In this document: positions 1 through 6,058 of the stretch, one piece after another
Layout of the letters: the number at the start of each line of letters is the position of its first letter
How positions within the stretch are numbered: position 1 is the first letter of the stretch
NCBI GenBank assembly: GCA_002440805.1
Contig: DJVD01000001.1
Location: 1-17,282 of the forward strand
Length of the DNA stretch: 17,282 nt
Origin: Chloroflexi bacterium UBA6265
GTDB taxonomy: Bacteria; Chloroflexota; Chloroflexia; Thermomicrobiales; UBA6265
Direction: 5' to 3'
Notes under the pieces: generated by a model
The model's input: the letters and a program-made list of their open reading frames with translations, nothing else
What the model was told of the DNA's origin: nothing
Database searches by the model: none
Position numbers and translations under genes: made by a program

Positions 1-209
1 CGCAGTGCCTTGCGGTTGAGGATGGCCTTGGCCTCGCGCAACCAATCTTCGTCAAAAAGGAGGACGCCATTGTCGCTTACCCGGGTGGGTTGCGGTAGCA
101 CACCTTCCGAAATCCTGGCCTTTACCAGATAAAGGGTGAGCCCCAGTTCTCTGGCAACCTTGGCCGTGGACAGGTAGCCGGCCATTTCCCGCCGCGTAGC
201 GCGTGGCAT
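1..209 (-). CDS. MerR/excisionase-like helix-turn-helix protein, 3' end outside window
   Basis: The first 69 codons of a minus-strand gene run off the left edge. The N-terminus reads MPRATRREMAGYLSTAKVA and continues with ARELGLTLYLVKARISEGVL. This resembles the helix-turn-helix and wing of MerR-like or excisionase-like DNA-binding domains: a YLST-x-KVA start, a turn at ELGLT, then a hydrophobic wing (VLLFDEDWL). The ATG at 209 was chosen because a GGGGG stretch lies about 9 nt upstream; the frame is also open further upstream, so a slightly longer protein is possible. A terminator-like hairpin lies only about 30 nt upstream of the start, so transcription probably arrives by read-through or from a regulated leader. 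The partner domain and target are not visible. Family assignment is inference from a short segment. Confidence 0.6.
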   Translation of the reverse strand, partial: MPRATRREMAGYLSTAKVARELGLTLYLVKARISEGVLPQPTRVSDNGVLLFDEDWLREAKAILNRKAL

Positions 210-240
210 GATGCAATCCCCCTTTGCGTCAGTCGCACTC

Positions 241-268
241 AAAAAACGCACGGCATCAGTTGCCGTGC
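241..268 (-). terminator. Rho-independent terminator or attenuator, minus strand
   Basis: A perfect 8-bp inverted repeat (GCACGGCA at 248-255, TGCCGTGC at 261-268) with a 5-nt loop is followed on the minus strand by six T residues (A-run 241-246 on the plus strand). It lies about 95 nt downstream of the cytidine deaminase stop and about 32 nt upstream of the start of the HTH gene. It can therefore end the deaminase transcript, or act as an attenuator in the leader of the HTH gene. Confidence 0.75.
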
Positions 269-363
269 ATGTTTCGATTTTACTGCTGCATGATGCCACG
301 GGTTGTCCAGAAAAAGAAACCCTTGTTAGGAAATGCACAAAATGCAACCAGGAACCGGTGATT

Positions 364-789
364 CTATTTTGCTGCTCGCTCCAGGTCACGCGGACCGAAC
401 GCCGACGGCAACAGGGCGGCAAGGGTGGTTTCCTGCCAGGTGCTCCCTTCGTCCAGCAGCACGATCATATCGCCGCCCTCTGGCTTGAATTCGTTCAGCA
501 CCTGCCGACAAGCACCGCACGGCGTGGTCGCGGGTGCCTTGGGAGCGCTCACCGCCACCGCGTAGATTGTGCGATGGCCAGCCGATGCCGCTGTGGCGAC
601 AGCCGATCGCTCACCGCAGATGGTCAGCGGGTAGCTGGCATTTTCGATATTGACCCCGCCAACAACAACCCCATCCTCCACCAATACGGCCGCTCCCACC
701 GGAAAGTGCGAGTACGGTACATACGCCCGGGTAGCGAAATCGCGCGCGGTTGCGAGGAGTTGGTGCTTCTGGTCATCGGTGAGGTGCAT
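364..789 (-). CDS. cdd: Cytidine deaminase
   Basis: This 141-residue protein matches the short, homotetrameric class of cytidine deaminases, cytosolic zinc enzymes that hydrolyse cytidine and deoxycytidine to uridine and deoxyuridine in pyrimidine salvage. Visible motifs are NIENASYPLTICGER (residues 47-61), with zinc ligand Cys58 and catalytic Glu60, and PCGACRQ (90-96), with zinc ligands Cys91 and Cys94. The usual CAE is CGE here. The frame is open for another 41 codons upstream, but the ATG at 789 has a GGAG 8 nt before it and gives the normal family length. The neighbouring deoxyribosyltransferase gene (1639-2124) suggests a local nucleoside-salvage theme, though the two are separate transcription units. 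A hairpin terminator lies downstream. Confidence 0.95.
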   Translation of the reverse strand: MHLTDDQKHQLLATARDFATRAYVPYSHFPVGAAVLVEDGVVVGGVNIENASYPLTICGERSAVATAASAGHRTIYAVAVSAPKAPATTPCGACRQVLNEFKPEGGDMIVLLDEGSTWQETTLAALLPSAFGPRDLERAAK

Positions 790-897
790 GCTGGTCTCCA
801 CTGGTGGTTCAAATCGGGTTGCGGTGAAAACTGGTATCCTCATCACGTAGATGCACACCTGCATTCCCGCATTTTCGAGGTTCAGGATATCGATAGT

Positions 898-1632
898 ATG
901 ACCGAAAACCAAAGCATGCCCGATGCACTTCTGACCGCCACCGCCCAGTTTTTGGTGCAGGCGCTGGATCTTGAAGATGCTCCGGCGGATATCGCCCGCG
1001 ATCTTTCGCCCATGAAACGCGATGCCAACGCCGCTATCAGTTCGATCTCACTGGAAACCAGTATCGGCCTGGCTGGTTTCCTCGTATACACCTATGTGCT
1101 GAATCGCACCGGCGCCGATGGTCATACCGGTCAGGAACTCTTCGATTCGGGCCTGGAAACACTGCAACTGGCGGCCAGCCGCAATACACCCGGCCCTCGC
1201 CCTATGGCGCACGCCAACACCGATGAATACGGATTCATTCTCGCCACCGCGCCGGGCACCTATCGGGCATTAATGGGCCAAACCAGCACCGCCGCGATTG
1301 AAGCCCAAGCAGAGGATGTGCTCACCACCGCCAATACGGAACAGTTACGATCCGATACAGCGACAGAGCTGTTTGACCTTCTCCAGAAAGCCAATGCCCA
1401 GGCGCAAGCCTGGCTTGCCGCGATCCAGGCGGCCTCACGGCAGGCGGAAGAAGCGGACGACGCGGCGATGATCGCATTTACAGATGCGGAAACGGAACTG
1501 GCGATTTTCCTGCTCGATGACGATTCGGTCGGTGCCCTGCTGCGAGCGATGAACCTGTTGGTAGCCACCGCACAGGATCAAGCCGCGCAGGTGATGGAGC
1601 AGGATGCTGAAACCACCTGGCCGAGCGCCTGA
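898..1632 (+). CDS. Hypothetical alpha-helical protein
   Basis: The 244-residue product is not recognised. It is rich in Ala, Gln, Asp and Glu and is predicted mostly helical, with long amphipathic stretches in the second half (about residues 130-225) and no signal peptide or clear membrane segment. One moderately hydrophobic stretch (GLAGFLVYTYVL, near residues 58-69) is too polar at its edges to be a confident membrane helix. The frame stays open back to about 208, but that extension lies antisense to cytidine deaminase, so the ATG at 898 was chosen; an AGGA sits about 10 nt upstream. A start at 916 is also possible. The gene converges on the deoxyribosyltransferase gene with a 6-nt gap. 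Codon usage resembles its neighbours. The function is unknown. Confidence 0.75.
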   Translation: MTENQSMPDALLTATAQFLVQALDLEDAPADIARDLSPMKRDANAAISSISLETSIGLAGFLVYTYVLNRTGADGHTGQELFDSGLETLQLAASRNTPGPRPMAHANTDEYGFILATAPGTYRALMGQTSTAAIEAQAEDVLTTANTEQLRSDTATELFDLLQKANAQAQAWLAAIQAASRQAEEADDAAMIAFTDAETELAIFLLDDDSVGALLRAMNLLVATAQDQAAQVMEQDAETTWPSA

Positions 1633-1638
1633 CTCGGG

Positions 1639-2124
1639 CTAAAGTCCGGTACGAGCAGCGATCTCCCGCAATTCTGCAACCAGGTCGTCTTCGGTGTACA
1701 CCACGCCAAGCGAACTCTGCATTCCACCAACGATAAACGAATTCACATAGAACGCCTGGTTATCAACACCAGTCCGCTCTGGTGTGGGTGCCTGCTGTAG
1801 GCGGATATCGGTAGCCAAACCCAGCACACCAAGGTACCGATGCGGATCGACATGCTTGTTGAGGGCATCCATGTACCCTGCTTCCCAGTTGGTGCCGGAA
1901 TCCTCACTCACCTGGCAGATATACACGTGGGCGTGCTCGAGGGCCGCGATATCGGCATCGTAGATCTTGCGGGCCGTGATATCGGATCGTGTTTTGTCGT
2001 TGATCGGTTCGCTCTCGTTGGGACAATACACCTCGAACCCGGCGGCGCGGAGCTCGCCTGCCAGCCAGAGGTTGTACCGCACTTCTGCCGCCACAAACAT
2101 TGGTCCACCCAGGTACACGCGCAT
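1639..2124 (-). CDS. Nucleoside 2-deoxyribosyltransferase family protein
   Basis: This 161-residue protein fits the nucleoside 2-deoxyribosyltransferase family (PF05014), which moves the deoxyribose between nucleobases or hydrolyses nucleoside N-glycosidic bonds. The N-terminus MRVYLGGPMF is the typical beta-strand and phosphate-like loop. The signature DSGTNWEAGYMDALNK begins at Asp75, and Glu81 occupies the position of the family's catalytic glutamate. The ATG at 2124 gives the GGPMF start and lies 5 nt beyond the stop of the thioesterase gene, so it is probably translationally coupled to it. It is the last gene of the sirtuin-thioesterase-deoxyribosyltransferase operon. The exact substrate, whether deoxynucleosides or nucleotide monophosphates as in the DNPH1-like branch, cannot be read from the sequence. 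Confidence 0.85.
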   Translation of the reverse strand: MRVYLGGPMFVAAEVRYNLWLAGELRAAGFEVYCPNESEPINDKTRSDITARKIYDADIAALEHAHVYICQVSEDSGTNWEAGYMDALNKHVDPHRYLGVLGLATDIRLQQAPTPERTGVDNQAFYVNSFIVGGMQSSLGVVYTEDDLVAELREIAARTGL

Positions 2125-2129
2125 GGTTG

Positions 2130-2606
2130 CTACTCCTGTACGGTGAGGTAACGCTGGCTCCACTGTTCGGCCTGGGCAGCTGGCACCCGCATAAAGGTGG
2201 CTTCGGATTCGGCCAGCAAGGATCCGTCGGCTTCGTCGTGAATCTCGCCATGCAATTCGATAATACGTCCCCGGTCGCGCACCACGGTACCAATGAGTCG
2301 CACCGGCTTGCCCACTTCCAGCGGCTTGCGAAACGTGACGTTGAGCTTCGCGGTTACGGCCCAGGTATCCCGGGCGTAGAGCGACCACGCCAGTATCTCG
2401 TCCATCAGCGTGCTGATAATGCCGCCATGGATCATGCCGCCATAACCTTCATACTCGGCGGTCGGCATCCATCGCGCCCACACCGAATCATCGCCAGGCA
2501 TCCGGTAAAACGTCAGGTGAAGGCCAATCGGATTGAGTGCACCGCAGCCAAAGCAATTGTGGGCGATCAATGCACGCACCGGATGTTCGGTTGGAAACTC
2601 ACTCAC
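2130..2606 (-). CDS. Hotdog-fold (PaaI/4HBT-type) acyl-CoA thioesterase
   Basis: The 158-residue product has the pattern of the PaaI-like hotdog thioesterases, which hydrolyse acyl-CoA thioesters in the cytosol. It opens with NCFGCGALNPIGL (17-29), a common lead-in of this group. The core helix carries GGMIHGGIISTLMDEIL, with the HGG turn at 60-62 and acidic Asp69/Glu70, where family members keep a catalytic carboxylate. The ATG overlaps the sirtuin stop by 4 nt (ATGA), and the gene ends 5 nt before the deoxyribosyltransferase start, so all three are likely one transcript. The substrate is unknown. A thioesterase beside a deacylase could suggest acyl-group metabolism, but that link is only inference. 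Confidence 0.88.
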   Translation of the reverse strand: MSEFPTEHPVRALIAHNCFGCGALNPIGLHLTFYRMPGDDSVWARWMPTAEYEGYGGMIHGGIISTLMDEILAWSLYARDTWAVTAKLNVTFRKPLEVGKPVRLIGTVVRDRGRIIELHGEIHDEADGSLLAESEATFMRVPAAQAEQWSQRYLTVQE

Positions 2607-3376
2607 GCATTCTCTCCCAGCAGGCTGGCTGCAATGTCCGCCAGCACTGTGCCGGCTTCGCCACGAATGATGACATCGGCCAGGCTATCGAGCGCGGTCT
2701 CGGCGCGATCGATAATCACCAGCTTCGCACCGCGGTCCCGCGCAATTTGCGGCAGCTGCGCAGCCGGATATACCACCAGCGAACTTCCCACAATCACCAT
2801 CACATCGGCAATCGAGGATACCCTGGCTGCCATTTCAAGCGCGGGCTTTGGCAATGATTCGCCGAAAAGCACGGTGTCCGATCGCAACTCGCCGCCACAG
2901 TCAGGACAGCGCGGATCGATAACACCCTGCTCCAGCAGTTCCTGCACATCATCACCATCCACATAGTGACTGTTGGGTACACAGCGCAGCCGCAACGTTG
3001 ACCCGTGCAGTTCGATTACGCGATCGGCTGGAATCCCGGACCGCTGGTGCAGGCCATCGATATTCTGGGTAATCACCGCAATCGCCTGCTGGCTTGCCAC
3101 CAGCTCTGCAATAGCAACATGGCCGGCATTGGGCTGACGCGAGCGCATGTACGGGTACATTGCGCGACGCTGCTGCCAGAAATCGAGCCGGGCGCGATCC
3201 GAACGTGGCATATCGCCCACCGTTGGAATTTTGCCGGTGGTCCACACGCCATTCGGGCCGCGGTAATCCGGCAGGCCGCTCTCGGTGCTGATACCGGCAC
3301 CAGTAAAAAACACCATCCGTTCGGCGGATCGCATCAGTTCCGTGGCGAGTTGCACTGGTGTCGGCGAAGTATTCAT
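2603..3376 (-). CDS. Sir2-family NAD-dependent protein deacylase
   Basis: This 257-residue protein is a sirtuin that removes acyl groups from lysines using NAD. It has GAGISTESGLPDYRG (26-40) for NAD binding, TQNIDGLHQRSG (103-114), the catalytic His124 in IELHGS, and VGSSLVVYPAAQLP (196-209). The zinc-binding segment has CPDC (157-160) intact, but the first pair is Cys132-x-x-Asn135 instead of Cys-x-x-Cys, so it shows only three of the four usual cysteines. E. coli CobB also departs from the canonical pair. Trp67 and Arg70 (FWQQRR) align with the Tyr-Arg pair that CobB and SIRT5 use for acidic acyl groups, with Tyr replaced by Trp. The start at 3376 was chosen for its GGAGAG Shine-Dalgarno. 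It is the first gene of the operon. Confidence 0.93.
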   Translation of the reverse strand: MNTSPTPVQLATELMRSAERMVFFTGAGISTESGLPDYRGPNGVWTTGKIPTVGDMPRSDRARLDFWQQRRAMYPYMRSRQPNAGHVAIAELVASQQAIAVITQNIDGLHQRSGIPADRVIELHGSTLRLRCVPNSHYVDGDDVQELLEQGVIDPRCPDCGGELRSDTVLFGESLPKPALEMAARVSSIADVMVIVGSSLVVYPAAQLPQIARDRGAKLVIIDRAETALDSLADVIIRGEAGTVLADIAASLLGENA

Positions 3377-3423
3377 GCGTCTCTCCACAAACCGGTTAGG
3401 AGCTTTCCCCACAGCACAAACCT

Positions 3424-3495
3424 AACCCAGACTCCTTGTGTACGTACAGGCAACATGGTACGATCAACCCAACTCCTTGTGACATCTGGTCACAA
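3424..3495. promoter_or_regulatory. Direct repeats and inverted repeat between the sirtuin operon and a divergent gene
   Basis: Two near-identical copies of AACCCA(G)ACTCCTTGTG occur at 3424-3440 and 3466-3481, about 41 bp apart, or roughly four helical turns. The second copy runs into a perfect 7-bp inverted repeat, TTGTGAC-ATCTG-GTCACAA (3477-3495). This resembles a CRP/FNR half-site pair, but the spacing is one base longer than the E. coli CRP consensus. The position between two divergent genes is typical of operators. The binding protein is unknown. Confidence 0.45.
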
Positions 3496-3567
3496 CACTG
3501 GGTGATACGGAATTGGGGAATGCCGCATCGCATAACCAGGCGGGATTGAGTGGGGATCACGGAAACC

Positions 3568-4134
3568 ATGAGCACACGTCGCAGGCATTCAGAGCCTATG
3601 GTACTGCGAATTGGACACGCCATCGCGCGTTATATCGGTCTCGATGAAGACGACACCTTCATCTCGGGCCCTGTGGCCCCCGTGACGGCAACAAAGGTTG
3701 CGATTTCTACAGCAAGGCCAAGACTGACATTAATGAAGCCAGTGGTTCCCGAGCACGACGCATCGAGCCACAAATGGCGCCGCCATCCGCAGCTGCGCGA
3801 CTACGAAGCGCCGATCTCCGCCGACGTTCGTACTGCCCGACATGAAGCGGTGCGTGGTCTGTGCGCTGCTCGCGCGGGCGCCAGCGAGGTTGCCAGCACG
3901 CACTTCACCTTCGCGGCCGGCTGCGACGAAGTGGATATCACCGCCGTGCCAGGGTTCTGGTCTCTCACACGCGGGCAAATGCAAATCGCCGTGGATGCGT
4001 ATGAGCGTGTTGGTCGCGTACGCGATGCAGCAGCGCTCGATGCCCAGATTGCCACAATTTTCCGCCCCAGCCTGGTAGGTGTGAAACAACTGCCGGTGCA
4101 ACCGCGCGAACACAAGAAGGCTGTCAGCACCTAA
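3568..4134 (+). CDS. Hypothetical protein
   Basis: From the ATG at 3568 the product is 188 residues; a GTG at 3550 in the same frame would add six. It is not recognised. The first 90 residues are basic and low in order (MSTRRRHSEPMVLRIG, then a Pro/Thr/Arg-rich stretch). The second half, from about residue 95, looks folded and helical, with the more conserved-looking segment FTFAAGCDEVDITAVPGFW and a Trp-Ser-Leu-Thr helix start. There is no signal peptide or membrane helix, and a single Cys lies in the AAGCDEVD segment. The antisense frames also stay open, which is common in GC-rich DNA, but the forward reading has codon use like its neighbours. It converges on the minus-strand terminators at 4165-4278. 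The function is unknown. Confidence 0.65.
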   Translation: MSTRRRHSEPMVLRIGHAIARYIGLDEDDTFISGPVAPVTATKVAISTARPRLTLMKPVVPEHDASSHKWRRHPQLRDYEAPISADVRTARHEAVRGLCAARAGASEVASTHFTFAAGCDEVDITAVPGFWSLTRGQMQIAVDAYERVGRVRDAAALDAQIATIFRPSLVGVKQLPVQPREHKKAVST

Positions 4135-4164
4135 TCTCCAGCACTATGCTGCACATGAGATAAC

Positions 4165-4204
4165 CAAAAAATCCCCCTTGCGAATGGCTGTCGCAAGGGG
4201 GATT
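4165..4204 (-). terminator. Strong Rho-independent terminator, minus strand (distal of a tandem pair)
   Basis: A perfect 14-bp stem (AATCCCCCTTGCGA at 4170-4183 with its complement at 4191-4204) encloses a 7-nt loop. On the minus strand it is followed by a run of T (A-run 4166-4171 on the plus strand). The plus-strand side has no T-run, so it is oriented for transcription coming from the right. It could also serve as a weak end for the plus-strand gene at 3568-4134. Confidence 0.85.
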
Positions 4205-4245
4205 GTGCGTTATGCAGTAGTCAATGCTGCCGGGAAAAGCCGGTT

Positions 4246-4278
4246 AAAAAATTGCGCCCGGCGCATCTGCACCGGGCG
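4246..4278 (-). terminator. Rho-independent terminator, minus strand (proximal of a tandem pair)
   Basis: A 7-bp GC stem (CGCCCGG at 4255-4261, CCGGGCG at 4272-4278) with a 10-nt loop is followed on the minus strand by six T (A-run 4246-4251). It is the first terminator met by a minus-strand transcript leaving the gene-free region. Confidence 0.75.
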
Positions 4279-4617
4279 TCAACTTCTGTCGATCGCTGCC
4301 GAGGTATACCTGCCGTACCGCGATCAGGTACAGCGTCGGAGAGGAAAGTGTAGAAGTGATGCCAATACCCTAAGATATCAACATACTAGTGAAGGAAGAA
4401 GAGGGTAAATAATGCCTGGCGACTGGCTAACGTCACCCTTGGCGGCTAATGGTAGGAACGATGCAATGGCCAATGAACGTATCTGGGTTGATGCCATTAC
4501 CTCGTCTTGTGCCCAGCGTCACGCGCATATACGCGCGGCGAGCTATCTCGGTTGTCAAAGTGCAATCACCACATGCCTTAAGGCAACCAGGTGAGTCGTT
4601 TTCTCTGTTCTGGCATT

Positions 4618-4646
4618 ATCTTATCATCGCGATATCGCGTTGACAA
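4618..4646 (-). promoter_or_regulatory. Sigma-70-type promoter with a palindrome in its spacer
   Basis: On the minus strand TTGTCA (4641-4646) and TAAGAT (4618-4623) are separated by exactly 17 bp, a near-consensus promoter with a start expected near 4611. The spacer contains the perfect 12-bp palindrome CGCGATATCGCG (4628-4639), placed where a bound repressor would block polymerase. It points into the gene-free region, not into a protein-coding gene. Confidence 0.65.
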
Positions 4647-4697
4647 CCCCTATTGCATGAAATTTCACAAACTCTCGCAAATGCGGGCCAATTTTGG

Positions 4698-5840
4698 CTA
4701 TTGCACCCGGAAAAGAATGCCTTCGGCAATGGAGCGCAGGTGGGCGCGATCGAGCACGTAGTACTTTAGCCCACGTCGTGGCTCGACCCGGACGATGCCA
4801 GCGCGCTCCAGTTGCGACAAATGCCGCGATACAGCCGACTGGGCAATCCCAAGCCGACCGACAATTTCCTGGGCATATAACTCGCCGGTACTGAGCAGAT
4901 CGATGATGCGCATGCGGTTGCCATCGCTGAGCGCCCGCAGGCTCTCCATTAACTCCAGCGTTGGCATGGGCTGACCGGTGGAGACGAACTCGTCTGGCAG
5001 GATCTCCCCTACCTCGTCGCCCTGCGCGTGACGGATGCTACTACCGGTCATGTGTTGCGCCGAGAAAAAGATCACCAGTTCGGGCGGGTAGCTAATGTAG
5101 CTGACGAAATCGCCAAGGTGACCCGAAGGAATGAACGTCACACTGCTGGCTGCATTCAGGGCCGCCGCGAGGGTTGCCGGCAAACGATTACCCGTCAGCT
5201 CTGCGAAGGCCATACCAAAGCCCTTGCTGGCGGCGCTGCGGGCTGCGAGCTCGGCCTCGCGCAATACGTCCGCACGCCCCTCGTACTCGTCGCGATAGAA
5301 CTCCTCCCACACACCAGAAATGAGGCGAATGGTGCGGGTTTTCAGGTTTTCCGGATGCAACATCAGGTCAACTACATCGTTGGAATCGGCAGTGGTGAGC
5401 ACCGGCTCCAGGTAGCGACGCCAGCCGTTCTCATCGTCTGGCAACGGAGCAACCAGTTCCGTGCCGAGATCACGATGGGCACGATCAATCGCCCGAATGG
5501 CCAGCTCGCGGAAGTCTTCCCCACTCAGGCCATCAAGGAAATCGAGTAAATCATCGATCCCTGCCTCAGCCCGATCTTCACGCAATGGCTCGAAAGCCAT
5601 CACAGGTTCTTCCATGTAATACAGCAAGCGACCAGAAAAGCCATGAAGCAAATCCAGATCGTCCTGCAGTTGCCAAGGCAAGGCCCGGCGCACACCAATT
5701 AACCAGGGATCGAGGCCGCTACCTGGTACCGCCCGGTACAGCAGCGACATCATGCTCATCATATCGAGCGGTACGGAAAGTGCTGTTCGTACCTGTAGCG
5801 CCGGACGCCCAACGACGAGCTCTCCCATATGTAGTCCCAT
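4698..5840 (-). CDS. ArsR-family transcriptional regulator with long N-terminal domain
   Basis: The 380-residue protein ends in a clear ArsR-type winged helix-turn-helix (residues 297-375), containing LRALSDGNRMRIIDLL, then ELYAQEIVGRLGIAQSAVSR with the recognition helix at about 333-344, and a wing ending RRGLKYYVL. The preceding 290 residues form a helical domain like the DUF5937-type region of large actinobacterial and chloroflexal ArsR regulators, including the characteristic VTFIPSGHLGDF segment (235-245). The metal-binding Cys pairs of classic ArsR proteins are absent, so the ligand is probably not a metal. The ATG at 5840 was preferred over one 11 codons upstream because AGGA lies 6 nt before it. 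It is divergent from the recombinase-like gene and may control it or itself. Confidence 0.85.
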   Translation of the reverse strand: MGLHMGELVVGRPALQVRTALSVPLDMMSMMSLLYRAVPGSGLDPWLIGVRRALPWQLQDDLDLLHGFSGRLLYYMEEPVMAFEPLREDRAEAGIDDLLDFLDGLSGEDFRELAIRAIDRAHRDLGTELVAPLPDDENGWRRYLEPVLTTADSNDVVDLMLHPENLKTRTIRLISGVWEEFYRDEYEGRADVLREAELAARSAASKGFGMAFAELTGNRLPATLAAALNAASSVTFIPSGHLGDFVSYISYPPELVIFFSAQHMTGSSIRHAQGDEVGEILPDEFVSTGQPMPTLELMESLRALSDGNRMRIIDLLSTGELYAQEIVGRLGIAQSAVSRHLSQLERAGIVRVEPRRGLKYYVLDRAHLRSIAEGILFRVQ

Positions 5841-5955
5841 CTTGTTCCTGGCGAGCGGAGCCGTTGAAAACATCCATGATTTCGCCAGAAATCCATACCC
5901 TTTCGGGGCTATACTCTCATCACGATATTAGCATAACGCCCGCTCCTCTTGAGCG

Positions 5956-5984
5956 TTGATTCCCTGCTCTCTGCGGTTTGTAGT
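5956..5984 (+). promoter_or_regulatory. Possible promoter of the recombinase-like gene
   Basis: TTGATT (5956-5961) and TGTAGT (5979-5984) are 17 bp apart, with a start expected near 5991 and a leader of about 68 nt. Just upstream lies an interrupted inverted repeat, AACGC...GCGTT, within the divergent region shared with the ArsR gene. The match to consensus is moderate. Confidence 0.4.
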
Positions 5985-6058
5985 GTATTTCGGTGCATGG
6001 TTCCGCTATGCTCATCTCAACGGGATGCATTCGTACGCACCGGAGGAGTTTCCGGCAC

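Larger units (their letters stand above)
4135..4697 (-). ncRNA. Gene-free region with a candidate non-coding RNA (about 4245-4611)
   Basis: This 563-nt stretch has no convincing coding frame. On the minus strand a sigma-70-type promoter is followed by about 365 nt and then two tandem Rho-independent terminators. The predicted transcript runs from about 4611 to about 4245, or to about 4165 if the first terminator leaks. The interior has several complementary segments, for example CTGGG/CCCAG and CGCTG/CAGCG pairings and a GTACC/GGTAC hairpin. I looked for hallmarks of RNase P RNA, tmRNA, 6S RNA and SRP RNA and did not find them. A 39-codon frame at 4378-4497 (-) starts MASTQIRSLA but has a poorly spaced ribosome site. 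The RNA call rests on promoter plus terminators, not on homology. Confidence 0.45.

Noticed and set aside
208..897. Upstream extension of the hypothetical gene at 898
   Set aside because: It lies antisense to cytidine deaminase, whose catalytic motifs are intact, and has no plausible ribosome site.
3477..3495. CRP-type binding site
   Set aside because: Half-sites TGTGA/TCACA are separated by 7 rather than 6 bases and no CRP-like regulator is in the window, so it is reported only as an inverted repeat.
4321..4360. GAGAGGAAAGTG resembling the start of RNase P RNA
   Set aside because: The similarity stops after a few bases, it is on the wrong strand for the promoter, and no other conserved RNase P blocks were found.
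4378..4497. 39-codon minus-strand frame inside the candidate RNA
   Set aside because: The only nearby GAGG is too close to the ATG and the peptide resembles nothing known; kept only as an alternative to a non-coding RNA.
4178..4643. Short plus-strand reading frames in the gene-free region
   Set aside because: They run through terminator stems, overlap each other in different frames and show no coding character.
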